Assembly (NCBI RefSeq): GCF_947494125.1
Contig: NZ_CANLTU010000004.1
Span: 186,001-250,000 of the forward strand
DNA length: 64,000 nt
Direction of reading: 5' to 3'
Origin: an uncultured Tenacibaculum sp.
Lineage (GTDB): Bacteria > Bacteroidota > Bacteroidia > Flavobacteriales > Flavobacteriaceae
This document shows, one piece after another, positions 9,384-18,151 of the stretch. The first letter of the stretch is position 1. The number at the start of each line of letters is the position of its first letter. The translations under genes and the position numbers were made by a program. A model generated the notes under the pieces. The model was given only the letters and a program-made list of their open reading frames with translations, searched no databases and was not told where the DNA came from.

Positions 9384-10235
9384 ATGATTTTAATAGCTGA
9401 TGGCGGTTCTACAAAAGCAGATTGGATTGCTTTAGATAATAATAAAGAAGAAGTTTTTAGAGTAAGAACCTTGGGCTTAAATCCTGCCGTAGTTGCTAAA
9501 GAAGAATTATTAAATAGAATAGAGAATATATTTCAACTTATTAATATTAAAGAAACTGTTGAAGCTATTCATTTTTATGGAGCTGGTTGTGGTACAGCTT
9601 TACCTGTTAAAATATTAGAAAACGTATTACAATCTATATTTACAAACGCTTCAATTAATATATCAGAAGATATGTTGGCCGCAGTTTATGCAAGTTCTGC
9701 TCAAAACCCTGCCATTGTTTGCATTTTAGGTACTGGATCTAATAGTTGTTATTATGATGGAAATATTATGGAAATGGTAGCCCCATCGCTAGGCTATACT
9801 ATCATGGATGAAGCTAGTGGTAATTATTTTGGAAAACTTTTATTGAAAGATTACTATTATAAAAAGATGCCAAAAAAAATCGCTGAATCTTTTGAAAACG
9901 AATTCAATATTGATGCAGATCATATTAAGATGAATTTATATAGAAAACCTAATCCAAACATGTATCTAGCTTCTTTTGCTAAGTTTATGTTTGATTATAA
10001 AGATAAAAAATACGTTAAAAAAATTATTAAAAAAGGGTTTCAAGAATTTTTTAAATATAGAATATTGCCATATCAAAAGGGAAGTGAAACACCTATTTAT
10101 TTTATTGGATCTATTGCTTATTACTTTAGAGATATACTAGAGAACATTGCCTCTAAAAACAATTTAATTATCACAGATGTAATCCAACGTCCTATTGATA
10201 ATTTAGTCAAATTTCACATGAATAATGATATTTAA
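9384..10235 (+). CDS. N-acetylglucosamine kinase, BadF/BadG/BcrA ATPase fold
   Basis: The 283-residue protein begins MILIADGGSTKADWIAL, the phosphate-1 loop of the sugar-kinase/Hsp70 fold. It continues with CILGTGSNSCYYDG (phosphate 2, about 113-126) and GYTIMDEASGNYFG (about 137-150). Flavobacterial proteins of this size and sequence are annotated as GlcNAc kinases that phosphorylate amino sugars recovered from cell-wall or chitin turnover. It is a single gene with its own promoter, and its stop codon overlaps the stop of the convergent murF by three bases. The exact sugar is inferred from the family. Confidence 0.85.
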   Translation: MILIADGGSTKADWIALDNNKEEVFRVRTLGLNPAVVAKEELLNRIENIFQLINIKETVEAIHFYGAGCGTALPVKILENVLQSIFTNASINISEDMLAAVYASSAQNPAIVCILGTGSNSCYYDGNIMEMVAPSLGYTIMDEASGNYFGKLLLKDYYYKKMPKKIAESFENEFNIDADHIKMNLYRKPNPNMYLASFAKFMFDYKDKKYVKKIIKKGFQEFFKYRILPYQKGSETPIYFIGSIAYYFRDILENIASKNNLIITDVIQRPIDNLVKFHMNNDI

Positions 10236-11485
10236 CAATAAGGAACAATTTTTTCTAATGCAACACCTCTTGATCCTTTAATTAAAATAGTGCTATTTTT
10301 AATAGGTTCATTCAATAAGTATTTTTCTAATGCAGCTAATGTTTTAAATTTTAAGTGATTTGATATTGTCTCCGAAAAATTACTTCCAACAAAAAAAACT
10401 GAATCAAAATTTGCACTTGAAACAAAATCAACTACTTTTTGATGCTCTATAGAACTAAATTCTCCTAACTCAAACATGTCTCCTAAAATAATAGTTTTAT
10501 GATCTGTTTTATATTCAACAAAGCTATTTAAAGCAGCTTTTATACTAGTAGGATTCGCATTGTAAGCATCTAAAATTATCTTATTATTATTTGTTTCTAT
10601 TATTTCTGATCTGTTATTTGATGGAATATAATTTTCTATTACATTTTTTATTTCCTCTTTTGTTACTTTAAAATAATTACCTATAGTAATAGCTGCAGAA
10701 ATATTTGCAAAATTATAACTTCCTATAAGCTTGCTAGTAATTTCTTCATTATAAAAACTCAATTTAACGAATGGATTTGATTCAATAAATTTAATCGAGT
10801 CATTAAAACATATAGTTTGAATTCCTTTTGTTTTTTCTACTTGAATTTTATCTTCTGTATTAATAAAAGCCTTGCGATTATTTTCCTCTATAAAATCATA
10901 TAATTCAGACTTACCTTTTATGACTCCTTCAATAGAGCCGAAACCTTCTAGATGTGCACTTCCAAAATTCGTAACATAACCGTAATCAGGACTTACTATC
11001 TTAGATAAAAAAGATATTTCATTTAGGTGATTTGCACCCATTTCAACAATACCTATCTCTGTACTAGAGTCCATAGATAGCAAAGTTAAAGGAACACCTA
11101 TATGGTTATTTAAATTACCTACAGTCGCTATAGTTTTATACTTAGAAGATAAGACAACGTTAATTAATTCTTTTGTTGTGGTTTTACCATTACTTCCAGT
11201 TAAAGCAATTATAGGAATTTTCAAATATTTTCGATGATAACTAGCTAATTCTTGTAATGATTTTAAAACATTTTCAACCAATATTATATTATCAGACGTT
11301 TTATATTTTATTTCATCTACAATAGCATATTTAGCCCCTTTGGATAAAGCTTCTTCTGCAAACTTATTACCATTAAAATTAGCTCCCTTTAAAGCAAAGA
11401 AAACTGTATTTAGCCTTATGTTTCTAGTATCTGTATCAACTAAACCATGTTGAATATATAAACTATGTAAATCCTCTATCTTCAT
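10232..11485 (-). CDS. murF: UDP-MurNAc-tripeptide:D-Ala-D-Ala ligase
   Basis: The ORF track starts at 11518 inside a terminator hairpin; the ATG at 11485 (MKIEDLHSLYIQ) is the sensible start and gives 417 residues. The Mur-ligase ATP loop LTGSNGKTTTKELI is present, as are IGVPLTLLSMD, VEMGANHLNEI and the C-terminal domain sequence ILDAYNANPTS. The enzyme adds D-Ala-D-Ala to the UDP-muramyl tripeptide in the cytoplasm, the last soluble step of the peptidoglycan precursor. It lies downstream of gldJ but behind a strong terminator, so it needs its own promoter or read-through. Confidence 0.95.
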   Translation of the reverse strand: MKIEDLHSLYIQHGLVDTDTRNIRLNTVFFALKGANFNGNKFAEEALSKGAKYAIVDEIKYKTSDNIILVENVLKSLQELASYHRKYLKIPIIALTGSNGKTTTKELINVVLSSKYKTIATVGNLNNHIGVPLTLLSMDSSTEIGIVEMGANHLNEISFLSKIVSPDYGYVTNFGSAHLEGFGSIEGVIKGKSELYDFIEENNRKAFINTEDKIQVEKTKGIQTICFNDSIKFIESNPFVKLSFYNEEITSKLIGSYNFANISAAITIGNYFKVTKEEIKNVIENYIPSNNRSEIIETNNNKIILDAYNANPTSIKAALNSFVEYKTDHKTIILGDMFELGEFSSIEHQKVVDFVSSANFDSVFFVGSNFSETISNHLKFKTLAALEKYLLNEPIKNSTILIKGSRGVALEKIVPYC

Positions 11486-11494
11486 AGTGTAAAA

Positions 11495-11526
11495 ATAAAA
11501 AACCTCATTGAATTTCAATGAGGTTT
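11495..11526 (-). terminator. gldJ terminator
   Basis: A 12-bp inverted repeat (11500-11511 with 11515-11526, loop of 3) has the core AACCTCATTGA. On the minus strand it is followed by a T-rich tract, so it suits termination of gldJ transcripts just before murF. Confidence 0.8.
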
Positions 11527-11551
11527 GGTTTTATAATTTGAGATATCTTAT

Positions 11552-13267
11552 TTATCTTCTCTTTTTAACATATCTAGGTGTTGCTGATTTCTTTTCATTT
11601 AACATCATTGGCCCCATTTTATCAGTAGCACATCTAAAACCTATGAAATTAGTAGCCATATATTCTGGGAAATATCTTCTTTGTGCTGGATCTAACCAAT
11701 ACTCTCTGTCTGTCCAAGAACCACCTTTATATACTCTAGATTTGTCACTAATTAAAGTAGATCTTGTCTTAGAATCATACTTATAATTATTGATCACATT
11801 TCCTAAAGAATCTTTTTCTGATTCAGGTTTTTGAGGTGAATTGTACATTCTTGCTTTAGGATCTAACTGATCTTTATCTAAACCATAATTCTTTGAAGAA
11901 GCTTGATCTCCATCACCTAAACTTGAGTTATTTGCAAGATTATAATTTCTTCTCATATAAGTATCTTCCTTAGTAATTGGAATATACTTAACACTTCCAG
12001 GTAAATCTTTAGGAATAATTCTTCCGTTTTCTAAAGTATCATACTCAACATCTCCTAATTCATCTCCTACGATTACAACTTTACCATCTTGATCAATCAT
12101 TTTTTTAGTAAAGATATTTCCTCTAAAATAATTGAAATCATTTGCTTCTGAATCTATAATTGGACGATAAACATCTTCAACCCATTCTGCAACATTTCCA
12201 GACATGTCATATAAACCAAAAGCATTTGGAGGGTAACTTCTAACTGCATTTGGAATATCAGAACCATCACTACTCCAACCAGCAATACCACTATAGTCTC
12301 CTTTTCCTTGCTTAAAGTTACCTAATTGATCACCTCTTCTTCTTTTATCTCTATCTCTAGTATATTTACCATTCCAAGCATATTTCTTTCTTCCTCTTAT
12401 ATTATTATATTCACGGTTTTCGAAAATAGCTTTTGCAGCATATTCCCATTCAACCTCAGTAGGAAGTCTAAATTTTTGTGATAAAACACCATCAGAAGAA
12501 GTAACTTGTCTTCCAGAAAACTCATCTTTCCCTGGTTTAGGGTCTCCTTTTTTCCTTGGTACAGGAATTCCTTTTTTATAAATTGTTGAATCTCCTTCAA
12601 ACAACGCGTACGGATTTGTTAAATAAGTATCTGTATCAAAATTGTTTTTCCCTTTAAAGTTTAAAGAATCTTCTTTAAATATATTTTTGATAACACCTTT
12701 ATCCATTAATATCTTCAAGTTAACGGCATTAGTACGCCATTTACAATATTTATTAGCTTGTAACCAACTAACTCCTACTACAGGATATTCTGCATAAGAT
12801 GGATGTCTTAAATAACTTTCAGATAATAAATTCGTATTACCTAATCCTTTTCTCCATACTAATGTATCTGGTAAAATTGAAGAATATATGTCTTTAAATT
12901 GTTCTTCTTCTGGAGGAAAAATATCTTTGGTATATTGCATAAATAACCCATACTCTGCATTTGTTACTTCAGTCTCATCCATATAAAATGAACGAACATG
13001 CATTTTCTTTGGAGTAGTATTCCAATCAAACATTACATCATCTTGTACTAACCCCATAGTAAAACTACCTCCCTCAATATGCACCATACCTGGAGGGGTT
13101 TTTCCATCTTTAAACTTCCCTTTTAAATAACCACCATAATTAGGGTCATTAAAATTCCATCCAGTTAGCGAAGATTTACTTGAACCACCACTTCTGTTAC
13201 TTTTACAAGAAGTAATTAATAAGCTAGTGATAGCCAATAAACTAAATAATTTTAAGGTACTTTTCAT
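11552..13267 (-). CDS. gldJ: Gliding motility lipoprotein GldJ
   Basis: The 571-residue product has a lipoprotein signal peptide ending in LLITSC (Cys21). A formylglycine-generating-enzyme-like (SUMF) fold follows: PGMVHIEGGSFTMG near the N-terminus, FYMDETEVTNAEY, FRLPTEVEWEYAAKA, GLYDMSGNVAEWVEDVY and, near the end, YKGGSWTDREYWLDP and FIGFRCA. The basic tail KKSATPRYVKKRR is like that of other GldJ proteins. GldJ is a cell-envelope component needed for gliding and for stability of GldK and the type IX secretion motor. The SUMF fold is structural rather than enzymatic here. It is divergent from porV, another type IX secretion gene. Confidence 0.95.
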   Translation of the reverse strand: MKSTLKLFSLLAITSLLITSCKSNRSGGSSKSSLTGWNFNDPNYGGYLKGKFKDGKTPPGMVHIEGGSFTMGLVQDDVMFDWNTTPKKMHVRSFYMDETEVTNAEYGLFMQYTKDIFPPEEEQFKDIYSSILPDTLVWRKGLGNTNLLSESYLRHPSYAEYPVVGVSWLQANKYCKWRTNAVNLKILMDKGVIKNIFKEDSLNFKGKNNFDTDTYLTNPYALFEGDSTIYKKGIPVPRKKGDPKPGKDEFSGRQVTSSDGVLSQKFRLPTEVEWEYAAKAIFENREYNNIRGRKKYAWNGKYTRDRDKRRRGDQLGNFKQGKGDYSGIAGWSSDGSDIPNAVRSYPPNAFGLYDMSGNVAEWVEDVYRPIIDSEANDFNYFRGNIFTKKMIDQDGKVVIVGDELGDVEYDTLENGRIIPKDLPGSVKYIPITKEDTYMRRNYNLANNSSLGDGDQASSKNYGLDKDQLDPKARMYNSPQKPESEKDSLGNVINNYKYDSKTRSTLISDKSRVYKGGSWTDREYWLDPAQRRYFPEYMATNFIGFRCATDKMGPMMLNEKKSATPRYVKKRR

Positions 13268-13649
13268 GTATTTTTAACTATTTTAAGGGTGCCGCAATTT
13301 ACAATATTTCTAATTTCTTACAACTTATTTATCTATAATTTCTCATACTTAGAAAGTTGCTCTTGCAAGATTACAAACGACCATTTTTTAAGTTTAGTAT
13401 TACGAATCTAAGAAAAAGATTAAATATCTAGCATTAATTTTTATTATTTTATAACATTCTCATTCTAAACAACTCACTTTCAAAACAAAAAACACCATAA
13501 AATGTATATTTTAAAATATTTTCAACTAATCTTGAAAAAAATGTAATAATTTTATCCTTCAATCGTTAAGGTAGTGATTAAAATTTAACAAATTTTAGCA
13601 ATATTTTAAGAAAATCATATATTTGCCGAACTAATAATCAAATTTTTAC
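13268..13649. other. Divergent gldJ-porV intergenic region (382 bp)
   Basis: Very AT-rich. On the minus strand a TTG (CAA at 13321-13323), 19 bases of spacing and TAAATTGC (13294-13301) form a weak -33/-7 candidate for gldJ. On the plus strand TATATTTG at 13618-13625 is a good -7 box for porV. A minus-strand stretch around 13336-13407 reads IRNTKLKKWSFVILQEQLSK between stops without an ATG. No RNA gene or long repeat is seen. Confidence 0.5.
13618..13625 (+). promoter_or_regulatory. -7 box of porV
   Basis: TATATTTG matches TAnnTTTG and ends 24 bases before the porV ATG. No clear -33 TTG at the right distance. Confidence 0.5.
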
Positions 13650-14741
13650 ATGAAAAAATTATCAATTTTATTGTTTTTTGCATGTTTTGCCCTTCAAATC
13701 AAAGCACAAACAACATCAAGTGGAATCACAACAGCTACTCCATTTTTATTAATTTCATCAGACGCTCGTGCTGGTGGTATGGGTGATGTAGGTGTCGCTA
13801 CGTCATCTGACGCTTTTTCAATTTTTCATAACCCTGCAAAAGCAGCTTTTAACCAAAACAAAATAAGTATTGGTATAAATTATACGCCTTGGTTACGTAA
13901 TTTAACTGATGATATTTTTGTTGGAAATTCTTCTTACATAAATAGATTCAAGGAAAACGCAGCTTGGGGAGTTGATGTTAAATATTTTTCTCTTGGTCAA
14001 GTTCAATTAACTGATTTAAATGGTAATAGTACTGGAACAATAAATCCAAGTGAATTTGCTATTACTGGTATTTACTCAATGAAGTTAAGTGAAAAATTCT
14101 CAATGGGTATTGGCTTAAAATACATTAATTCTAATTTAGATGTGAATAGTAATAGTATAGAAGCAGTAAATTCTTTTGCTGTAGATATTTCTGGTTACTA
14201 TCAATCAGACGAAAGAAATTATGGAAACTTCAATGGTCGTTACCGTTTAGGTTTTAACATAGCTAATATTGGCCCAAAAGTAGAATACACTCCTGGACAA
14301 GAAAATTTTATTCCAACTAATGCTAAATTAGGTGGTGGTTTCGATTTTATCTTTGATAGTCAAAATACATTAGGTTTAAATTTAGAATTCACAAAATTAT
14401 TAGTTCCATCTAGTAGTGCACAATCTTCAAGGGGTTGGTTCGAAGGAATGTTTACTTCATTAGGAGATAGAGGTTTTGGAGAAGAATTAAAGGAAACAAC
14501 TTGGGCTTTAGGAGCTGAGTATTTGTATAACAAAGCCTTTGCTTTAAGAGCTGGATATTTTCACGAAAGTGAAGAGAAAGGTTTAAGACAATTTTTAACT
14601 CTAGGAACAGGGTTTAGTGCAAAAGCATTTACGTTGGATTTATCATACTTAATAAATACTTCATCAGTAAATAACCCATTAGAAAATACATTAAGGTTCT
14701 CTTTATCATTTGATCTAGGAGAAATATACGAAGATTACTAA
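13650..14741 (+). CDS. porV: Type IX secretion outer-membrane protein PorV (LptO)
   Basis: The 363-residue protein has a cleavable signal peptide (MKKLSILLFFACFALQIKAQ). The family signature follows at once: TPFLLISSDARAGGMGDVGV, then SSDAFSIFHNPAKAAF. The rest is beta-barrel-like, ending in LENTLRFSLSFDLGEIY. PorV shuttles substrates from the SprA translocon to the attachment complex of the type IX secretion system in the outer membrane. It faces gldJ across a divergent promoter region and is followed by a terminator, so it appears monocistronic. No porU lies beside it in this window. Confidence 0.95.
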   Translation: MKKLSILLFFACFALQIKAQTTSSGITTATPFLLISSDARAGGMGDVGVATSSDAFSIFHNPAKAAFNQNKISIGINYTPWLRNLTDDIFVGNSSYINRFKENAAWGVDVKYFSLGQVQLTDLNGNSTGTINPSEFAITGIYSMKLSEKFSMGIGLKYINSNLDVNSNSIEAVNSFAVDISGYYQSDERNYGNFNGRYRLGFNIANIGPKVEYTPGQENFIPTNAKLGGGFDFIFDSQNTLGLNLEFTKLLVPSSSAQSSRGWFEGMFTSLGDRGFGEELKETTWALGAEYLYNKAFALRAGYFHESEEKGLRQFLTLGTGFSAKAFTLDLSYLINTSSVNNPLENTLRFSLSFDLGEIYEDY

Positions 14742-14778
14742 AATTTATATTTTTTTTTATAATTTCGTAACAAAATTT

Positions 14779-14806
14779 AAAAGCAGTCTTATCGACTGCT
14801 TTTTTT
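14779..14806 (+). terminator. porV terminator
   Basis: A 10-bp perfect stem (14779-14788 with 14794-14803, AAAAGCAGTC/GACTGCTTTT) with loop ttatc runs into a T tract. Confidence 0.9.
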
Positions 14807-14823
14807 GACCAATACTATTTCTT

Positions 14824-15306
14824 ATGGAAAAAATAGAAGTAAAAACTTCAGCTATCATTTATAATAATGTAGGAGAATTATCGCAGGAAGATAAAATGTT
14901 AATGGATAAAGCTGTAGAAGCTAGAGCAAAAGCTTATGCCCCTTATTCTAAATTTAATGTTGGAGCTGCTTTTTTATTAGAAAATGGAGCTGTTATTTTA
15001 GGAAACAATCAAGAGAATGCGGCATACCCTTCAGGTATGTGTGCTGAAAGGGTTGGTATTTGGAAAATTGGCTCTGAATTTCCTGGAGTCAAAATTAAAA
15101 AGCTTGCAATTACTGCTGCATCAACTCAAACCAAAGTAAATAAACCAGTTGGACCTTGTGGAGCTTGTAGACAAACTTTGTCTGAATATGAAATCAATCA
15201 AAAAGAACCTATGGAAATTTTATTTATGGGAGAAGTTGGTAAGATTATAAAAACTGAATCTTTACTATCTTTATTACCTTTTTCTTTTGATAGCTCTTAT
15301 TTATAA
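14824..15306 (+). CDS. cdd: Cytidine deaminase
   Basis: The 160-residue homotetramer-class enzyme has substrate-loop sequence YAPYSKFNVGAAFL near residue 38. The zinc site is AAYPSGMCAERVGIWK (Cys-Ala-Glu, with Glu as proton shuttle) plus PCGACRQTLSEYE, which supplies the two further zinc cysteines. It deaminates cytidine and deoxycytidine to uridine forms in pyrimidine salvage. It follows the porV terminator closely. Length and motifs are complete. Confidence 0.95.
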   Translation: MEKIEVKTSAIIYNNVGELSQEDKMLMDKAVEARAKAYAPYSKFNVGAAFLLENGAVILGNNQENAAYPSGMCAERVGIWKIGSEFPGVKIKKLAITAASTQTKVNKPVGPCGACRQTLSEYEINQKEPMEILFMGEVGKIIKTESLLSLLPFSFDSSYL

Positions 15307-15463
15307 AAACAACAAGCTTAGAAAAGCCATCTTTTTATTAAAAAATAACTAATTATTTTCTTCTTTTTTAAGAATTCAACAATTCTTTAAAATTGACTGA
15401 TAATTAAACCATTAATGTAATTAAAAATGCTTTATTTGTATTCTTTAAATATAAAAGAATCTA

Positions 15464-16528
15464 ATGACATCATCAGTAATTACAGGAACAGGTACATATA
15501 TTACTACCGTTCAAAAAACAAATGCAGAGTTTTCTAATCATCAGTTTTTAAATGAAGATGGTTCAGATTTCCCTAGCACTAATGATGTTATTATTAATAA
15601 ATTTAAATCGATTACTGGTATTGAAGAACGTCGTTATGCTAAGGATGAATACAATACTTCAGACTTGGGTTATTTTGCTGCTCAAAAAGCGATTGAAGAC
15701 GCTGGTGTAAATCCAGAACAATTAGATTATATTATACTAGCTCATAATTTTGGTGATGTAAAAAGTAATGCTATACAAAGTGACATCTTACCGAGTTTAG
15801 CCACCAGGGTCAAATTCAAGTTAGGCATAGAAAATCCAAATTGCGTAGCTTATGATATTTTATTTGGTTGCCCTGGATGGATTGAAGGAGTAATTCAAGC
15901 ACAAGCTTTTATAAAAGCAGGAATTGCAAAAAAATGTTTAGTTATTGGAGCTGAAACTTTATCTAGAGTTGTCGACAAAAACGATAGAGATTCTATGATA
16001 TATAGCGATGGTGCTGGCGCTTGTATTCTTGAAGCTAAAGAAGGTGCTGAATCTGGAGTTATTAGTCATGCGACTCAAACATTCACAAAAGAAGAAGCTT
16101 TTTATTTATTTTTCGGAAAATCTTTTAATAAAAAACATGATAAAGATGTACGTTATATAAAAATGCATGGTCGTAAAATTTATGAATTTGCATTAAATAA
16201 CGTACCTAATGCCATGAAAACTGCATTAGATAAAAGTGGTATCGAAATAGATGAAGTTAAAAAAATATTTATCCATCAGGCTAACGAAAAAATGGATGAA
16301 GCAATTATTAAACGCTTCTATAGGTTATATAAAAAACCAATCCCTGAAGGCATTATGCCAATGAGTATTCATAAACTTGGAAATAGTTCAGTAGCTACGG
16401 TACCTACCCTCTTAGATTTAGTTTTAAAAAACCAAATAGAAAATCAGAAAGTAGAAAAAGGAGATGTAATTATGTTAGCTTCTGTAGGCTCAGGTATGAA
16501 TATAAATGCAATAGTTTATCGCTATTAA
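15464..16528 (+). CDS. 3-oxoacyl-ACP synthase III-like enzyme
   Basis: The 354-residue thiolase-fold protein has an active-site Cys region AYDILFGCPGWIEGVIQAQ, a His-containing IHQANEKMDEAI and an Asn/His-type MSIHKLGNSSVATVPTLL. These match the Cys-His-Asn triad layout of KAS III (FabH) enzymes that condense a primer acyl-CoA with malonyl-ACP. The GCPGW context around the Cys differs from housekeeping FabH (usually ACAG/AACAGF), so this may be a KAS III paralogue with another primer or product. It stands alone between cdd and guaA, about 155 bases from cdd. Confidence 0.82.
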   Translation: MTSSVITGTGTYITTVQKTNAEFSNHQFLNEDGSDFPSTNDVIINKFKSITGIEERRYAKDEYNTSDLGYFAAQKAIEDAGVNPEQLDYIILAHNFGDVKSNAIQSDILPSLATRVKFKLGIENPNCVAYDILFGCPGWIEGVIQAQAFIKAGIAKKCLVIGAETLSRVVDKNDRDSMIYSDGAGACILEAKEGAESGVISHATQTFTKEEAFYLFFGKSFNKKHDKDVRYIKMHGRKIYEFALNNVPNAMKTALDKSGIEIDEVKKIFIHQANEKMDEAIIKRFYRLYKKPIPEGIMPMSIHKLGNSSVATVPTLLDLVLKNQIENQKVEKGDVIMLASVGSGMNINAIVYRY

Positions 16529-16579
16529 AAAACTTCAAAAAATCTAAAATCAAATACTTAAAATCTAAAATCTAAGTAC

Positions 16580-16587
16580 TATTTTTG
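16580..16587 (+). promoter_or_regulatory. guaA: -7 box immediately before guaA ATG
   Basis: TATTTTTG matches TAnnTTTG and ends only three bases before the ATG at 16591, which would place the transcription start at or next to the start codon. Two imperfect 21-base direct repeats beginning AAAATCTAAAATC (16539-16559 and 16560-16580) lie directly upstream. Confidence 0.5.
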
Positions 16588-16590
16588 CAC

Positions 16591-18126
16591 ATGCAACAAC
16601 ACAACGTACTTATATTAGATTTCGGATCGCAATACACGCAATTAATTGCGCGCCGGGTAAGAGAATTAAACATTTATTGTGAAATTCATCCGTATAACAA
16701 AATACCAAAAAACTTAAACTATTTTAAAGCTGTAATTCTATCAGGAAGTCCATCTTCTGTTCGTTCTGATGAAGCTCCACACCCAGATTTATCAGAGATT
16801 AGAGGTAAAAAACCTTTATTAGCTGTTTGTTATGGTGCTCAGTATTTAGCCCATTTTTCTGGCGGTCTTGTAGCTCCGTCAAACACTAGAGAATATGGTA
16901 GAGCTAACTTATCTTTTGTAAAAGAAGGTGAAGAGTTTTTTAAAGAAATTTCAGAAGGAAGTCAAGTTTGGATGAGTCATTCAGATACGATTAAAGAATT
17001 ACCAACTGGAGGAACTTTATTAGCAAGTACTCATGATGTAAAAAATGCAGCATATAAAATTGAAGGAGAAGCTACCTATGCTATTCAATTTCACCCTGAA
17101 GTTTATCATTCTACAGATGGAAAACAATTATTACAAAATTTTTTAGTTAATATAGCAGGAGTAGCTCAAACATGGACACCAGCATCTTTTGTTGATGAAA
17201 CAGTAGCCGATATAAAAGCTAAAGTTGGAAACGACAAAGTTGTTTTAGGGTTATCTGGAGGTGTAGATTCAACAGTAGCAGCAGTATTATTGCACAAAGC
17301 TATTGGTAGTAATTTACACTGTATATTTGTTAACAACGGTTTGTTACGAAAAAACGAATTTACTGACGTATTAAAACAATATGAAGGTATGGGCTTAAAC
17401 GTAAAAGGAGTAGATGCTTCGGCACGTTTCTTGAATGAACTTGCTGGGTTAAGTGACCCTGAAGCTAAACGTAAAGCTATTGGTAAAGTTTTTATAGATG
17501 TTTTTGATGATGAAGCAAACCAAATTAAAGATGCAAAATGGCTGGCTCAAGGAACTATTTATCCAGATGTTATCGAGTCTGTTTCTGTTAATGGTGGCCC
17601 ATCAGCAACGATTAAAAGTCATCATAATGTAGGCGGCTTACCAGATTTTATGAAATTGAAAATTGTTGAACCTCTACGTATGATCTTTAAGGATGAAGTT
17701 CGTCGTGTAGGTGCATCTATGGGAATTGATAAAGAATTATTAGGTCGTCATCCTTTTCCAGGACCAGGTTTAGCAATTAGAATTTTAGGAGATATAACTT
17801 CAGAAAAAGTTAGAATCTTACAAGAAGTTGATGCTGTTTTTATCAACGGATTAAAGGAAGATGGTTTATATAATAAGGTATGGCAAGCAGGAGCAATTTT
17901 ATTACCAGTTAACTCTGTTGGAGTTATGGGTGATGAAAGAACTTATGAAAAAGTAGTAGCTTTACGTGCTGTTGAAAGTACTGATGGAATGACTGCTGAT
18001 TGGGTAAATTTACCTTATGAGTTTTTACAAAAAATATCGAATAAAATAATTAATAATGTGAAAGGTGTTAATAGAGTTGTTTATGACATTAGCTCAAAAC
18101 CACCTGCAACAATTGAATGGGAATAA
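16591..18126 (+). CDS. guaA: GMP synthase (glutamine-hydrolysing)
   Basis: The track starts at a TTG inside a promoter-like box; the ATG at 16591 ([20 protein letters not shown]) matches the normal family N-terminus and gives 511 residues. The glutamine amidotransferase domain has the nucleophile in [11 protein letters not shown] (Cys80) and FHPEVYHS. The synthetase domain has the PP-loop [16 protein letters not shown] and [16 protein letters not shown], and ends in PPATIEWE. It makes GMP from XMP with glutamine and ATP. The LysM lipoprotein gene follows 25 bases later, so the two may be co-transcribed. Confidence 0.97.
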   Translation: MQQHNVLILDFGSQYTQLIARRVRELNIYCEIHPYNKIPKNLNYFKAVILSGSPSSVRSDEAPHPDLSEIRGKKPLLAVCYGAQYLAHFSGGLVAPSNTREYGRANLSFVKEGEEFFKEISEGSQVWMSHSDTIKELPTGGTLLASTHDVKNAAYKIEGEATYAIQFHPEVYHSTDGKQLLQNFLVNIAGVAQTWTPASFVDETVADIKAKVGNDKVVLGLSGGVDSTVAAVLLHKAIGSNLHCIFVNNGLLRKNEFTDVLKQYEGMGLNVKGVDASARFLNELAGLSDPEAKRKAIGKVFIDVFDDEANQIKDAKWLAQGTIYPDVIESVSVNGGPSATIKSHHNVGGLPDFMKLKIVEPLRMIFKDEVRRVGASMGIDKELLGRHPFPGPGLAIRILGDITSEKVRILQEVDAVFINGLKEDGLYNKVWQAGAILLPVNSVGVMGDERTYEKVVALRAVESTDGMTADWVNLPYEFLQKISNKIINNVKGVNRVVYDISSKPPATIEWE

Positions 18127-18151
18127 AATCCTAATAATAAAAACAACGTAG

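Noticed and set aside
11508-11786. 92-codon plus-strand ORF over the gldJ 3' end
   Set aside because: It begins inside the gldJ terminator hairpin and is antisense to conserved GldJ sequence.
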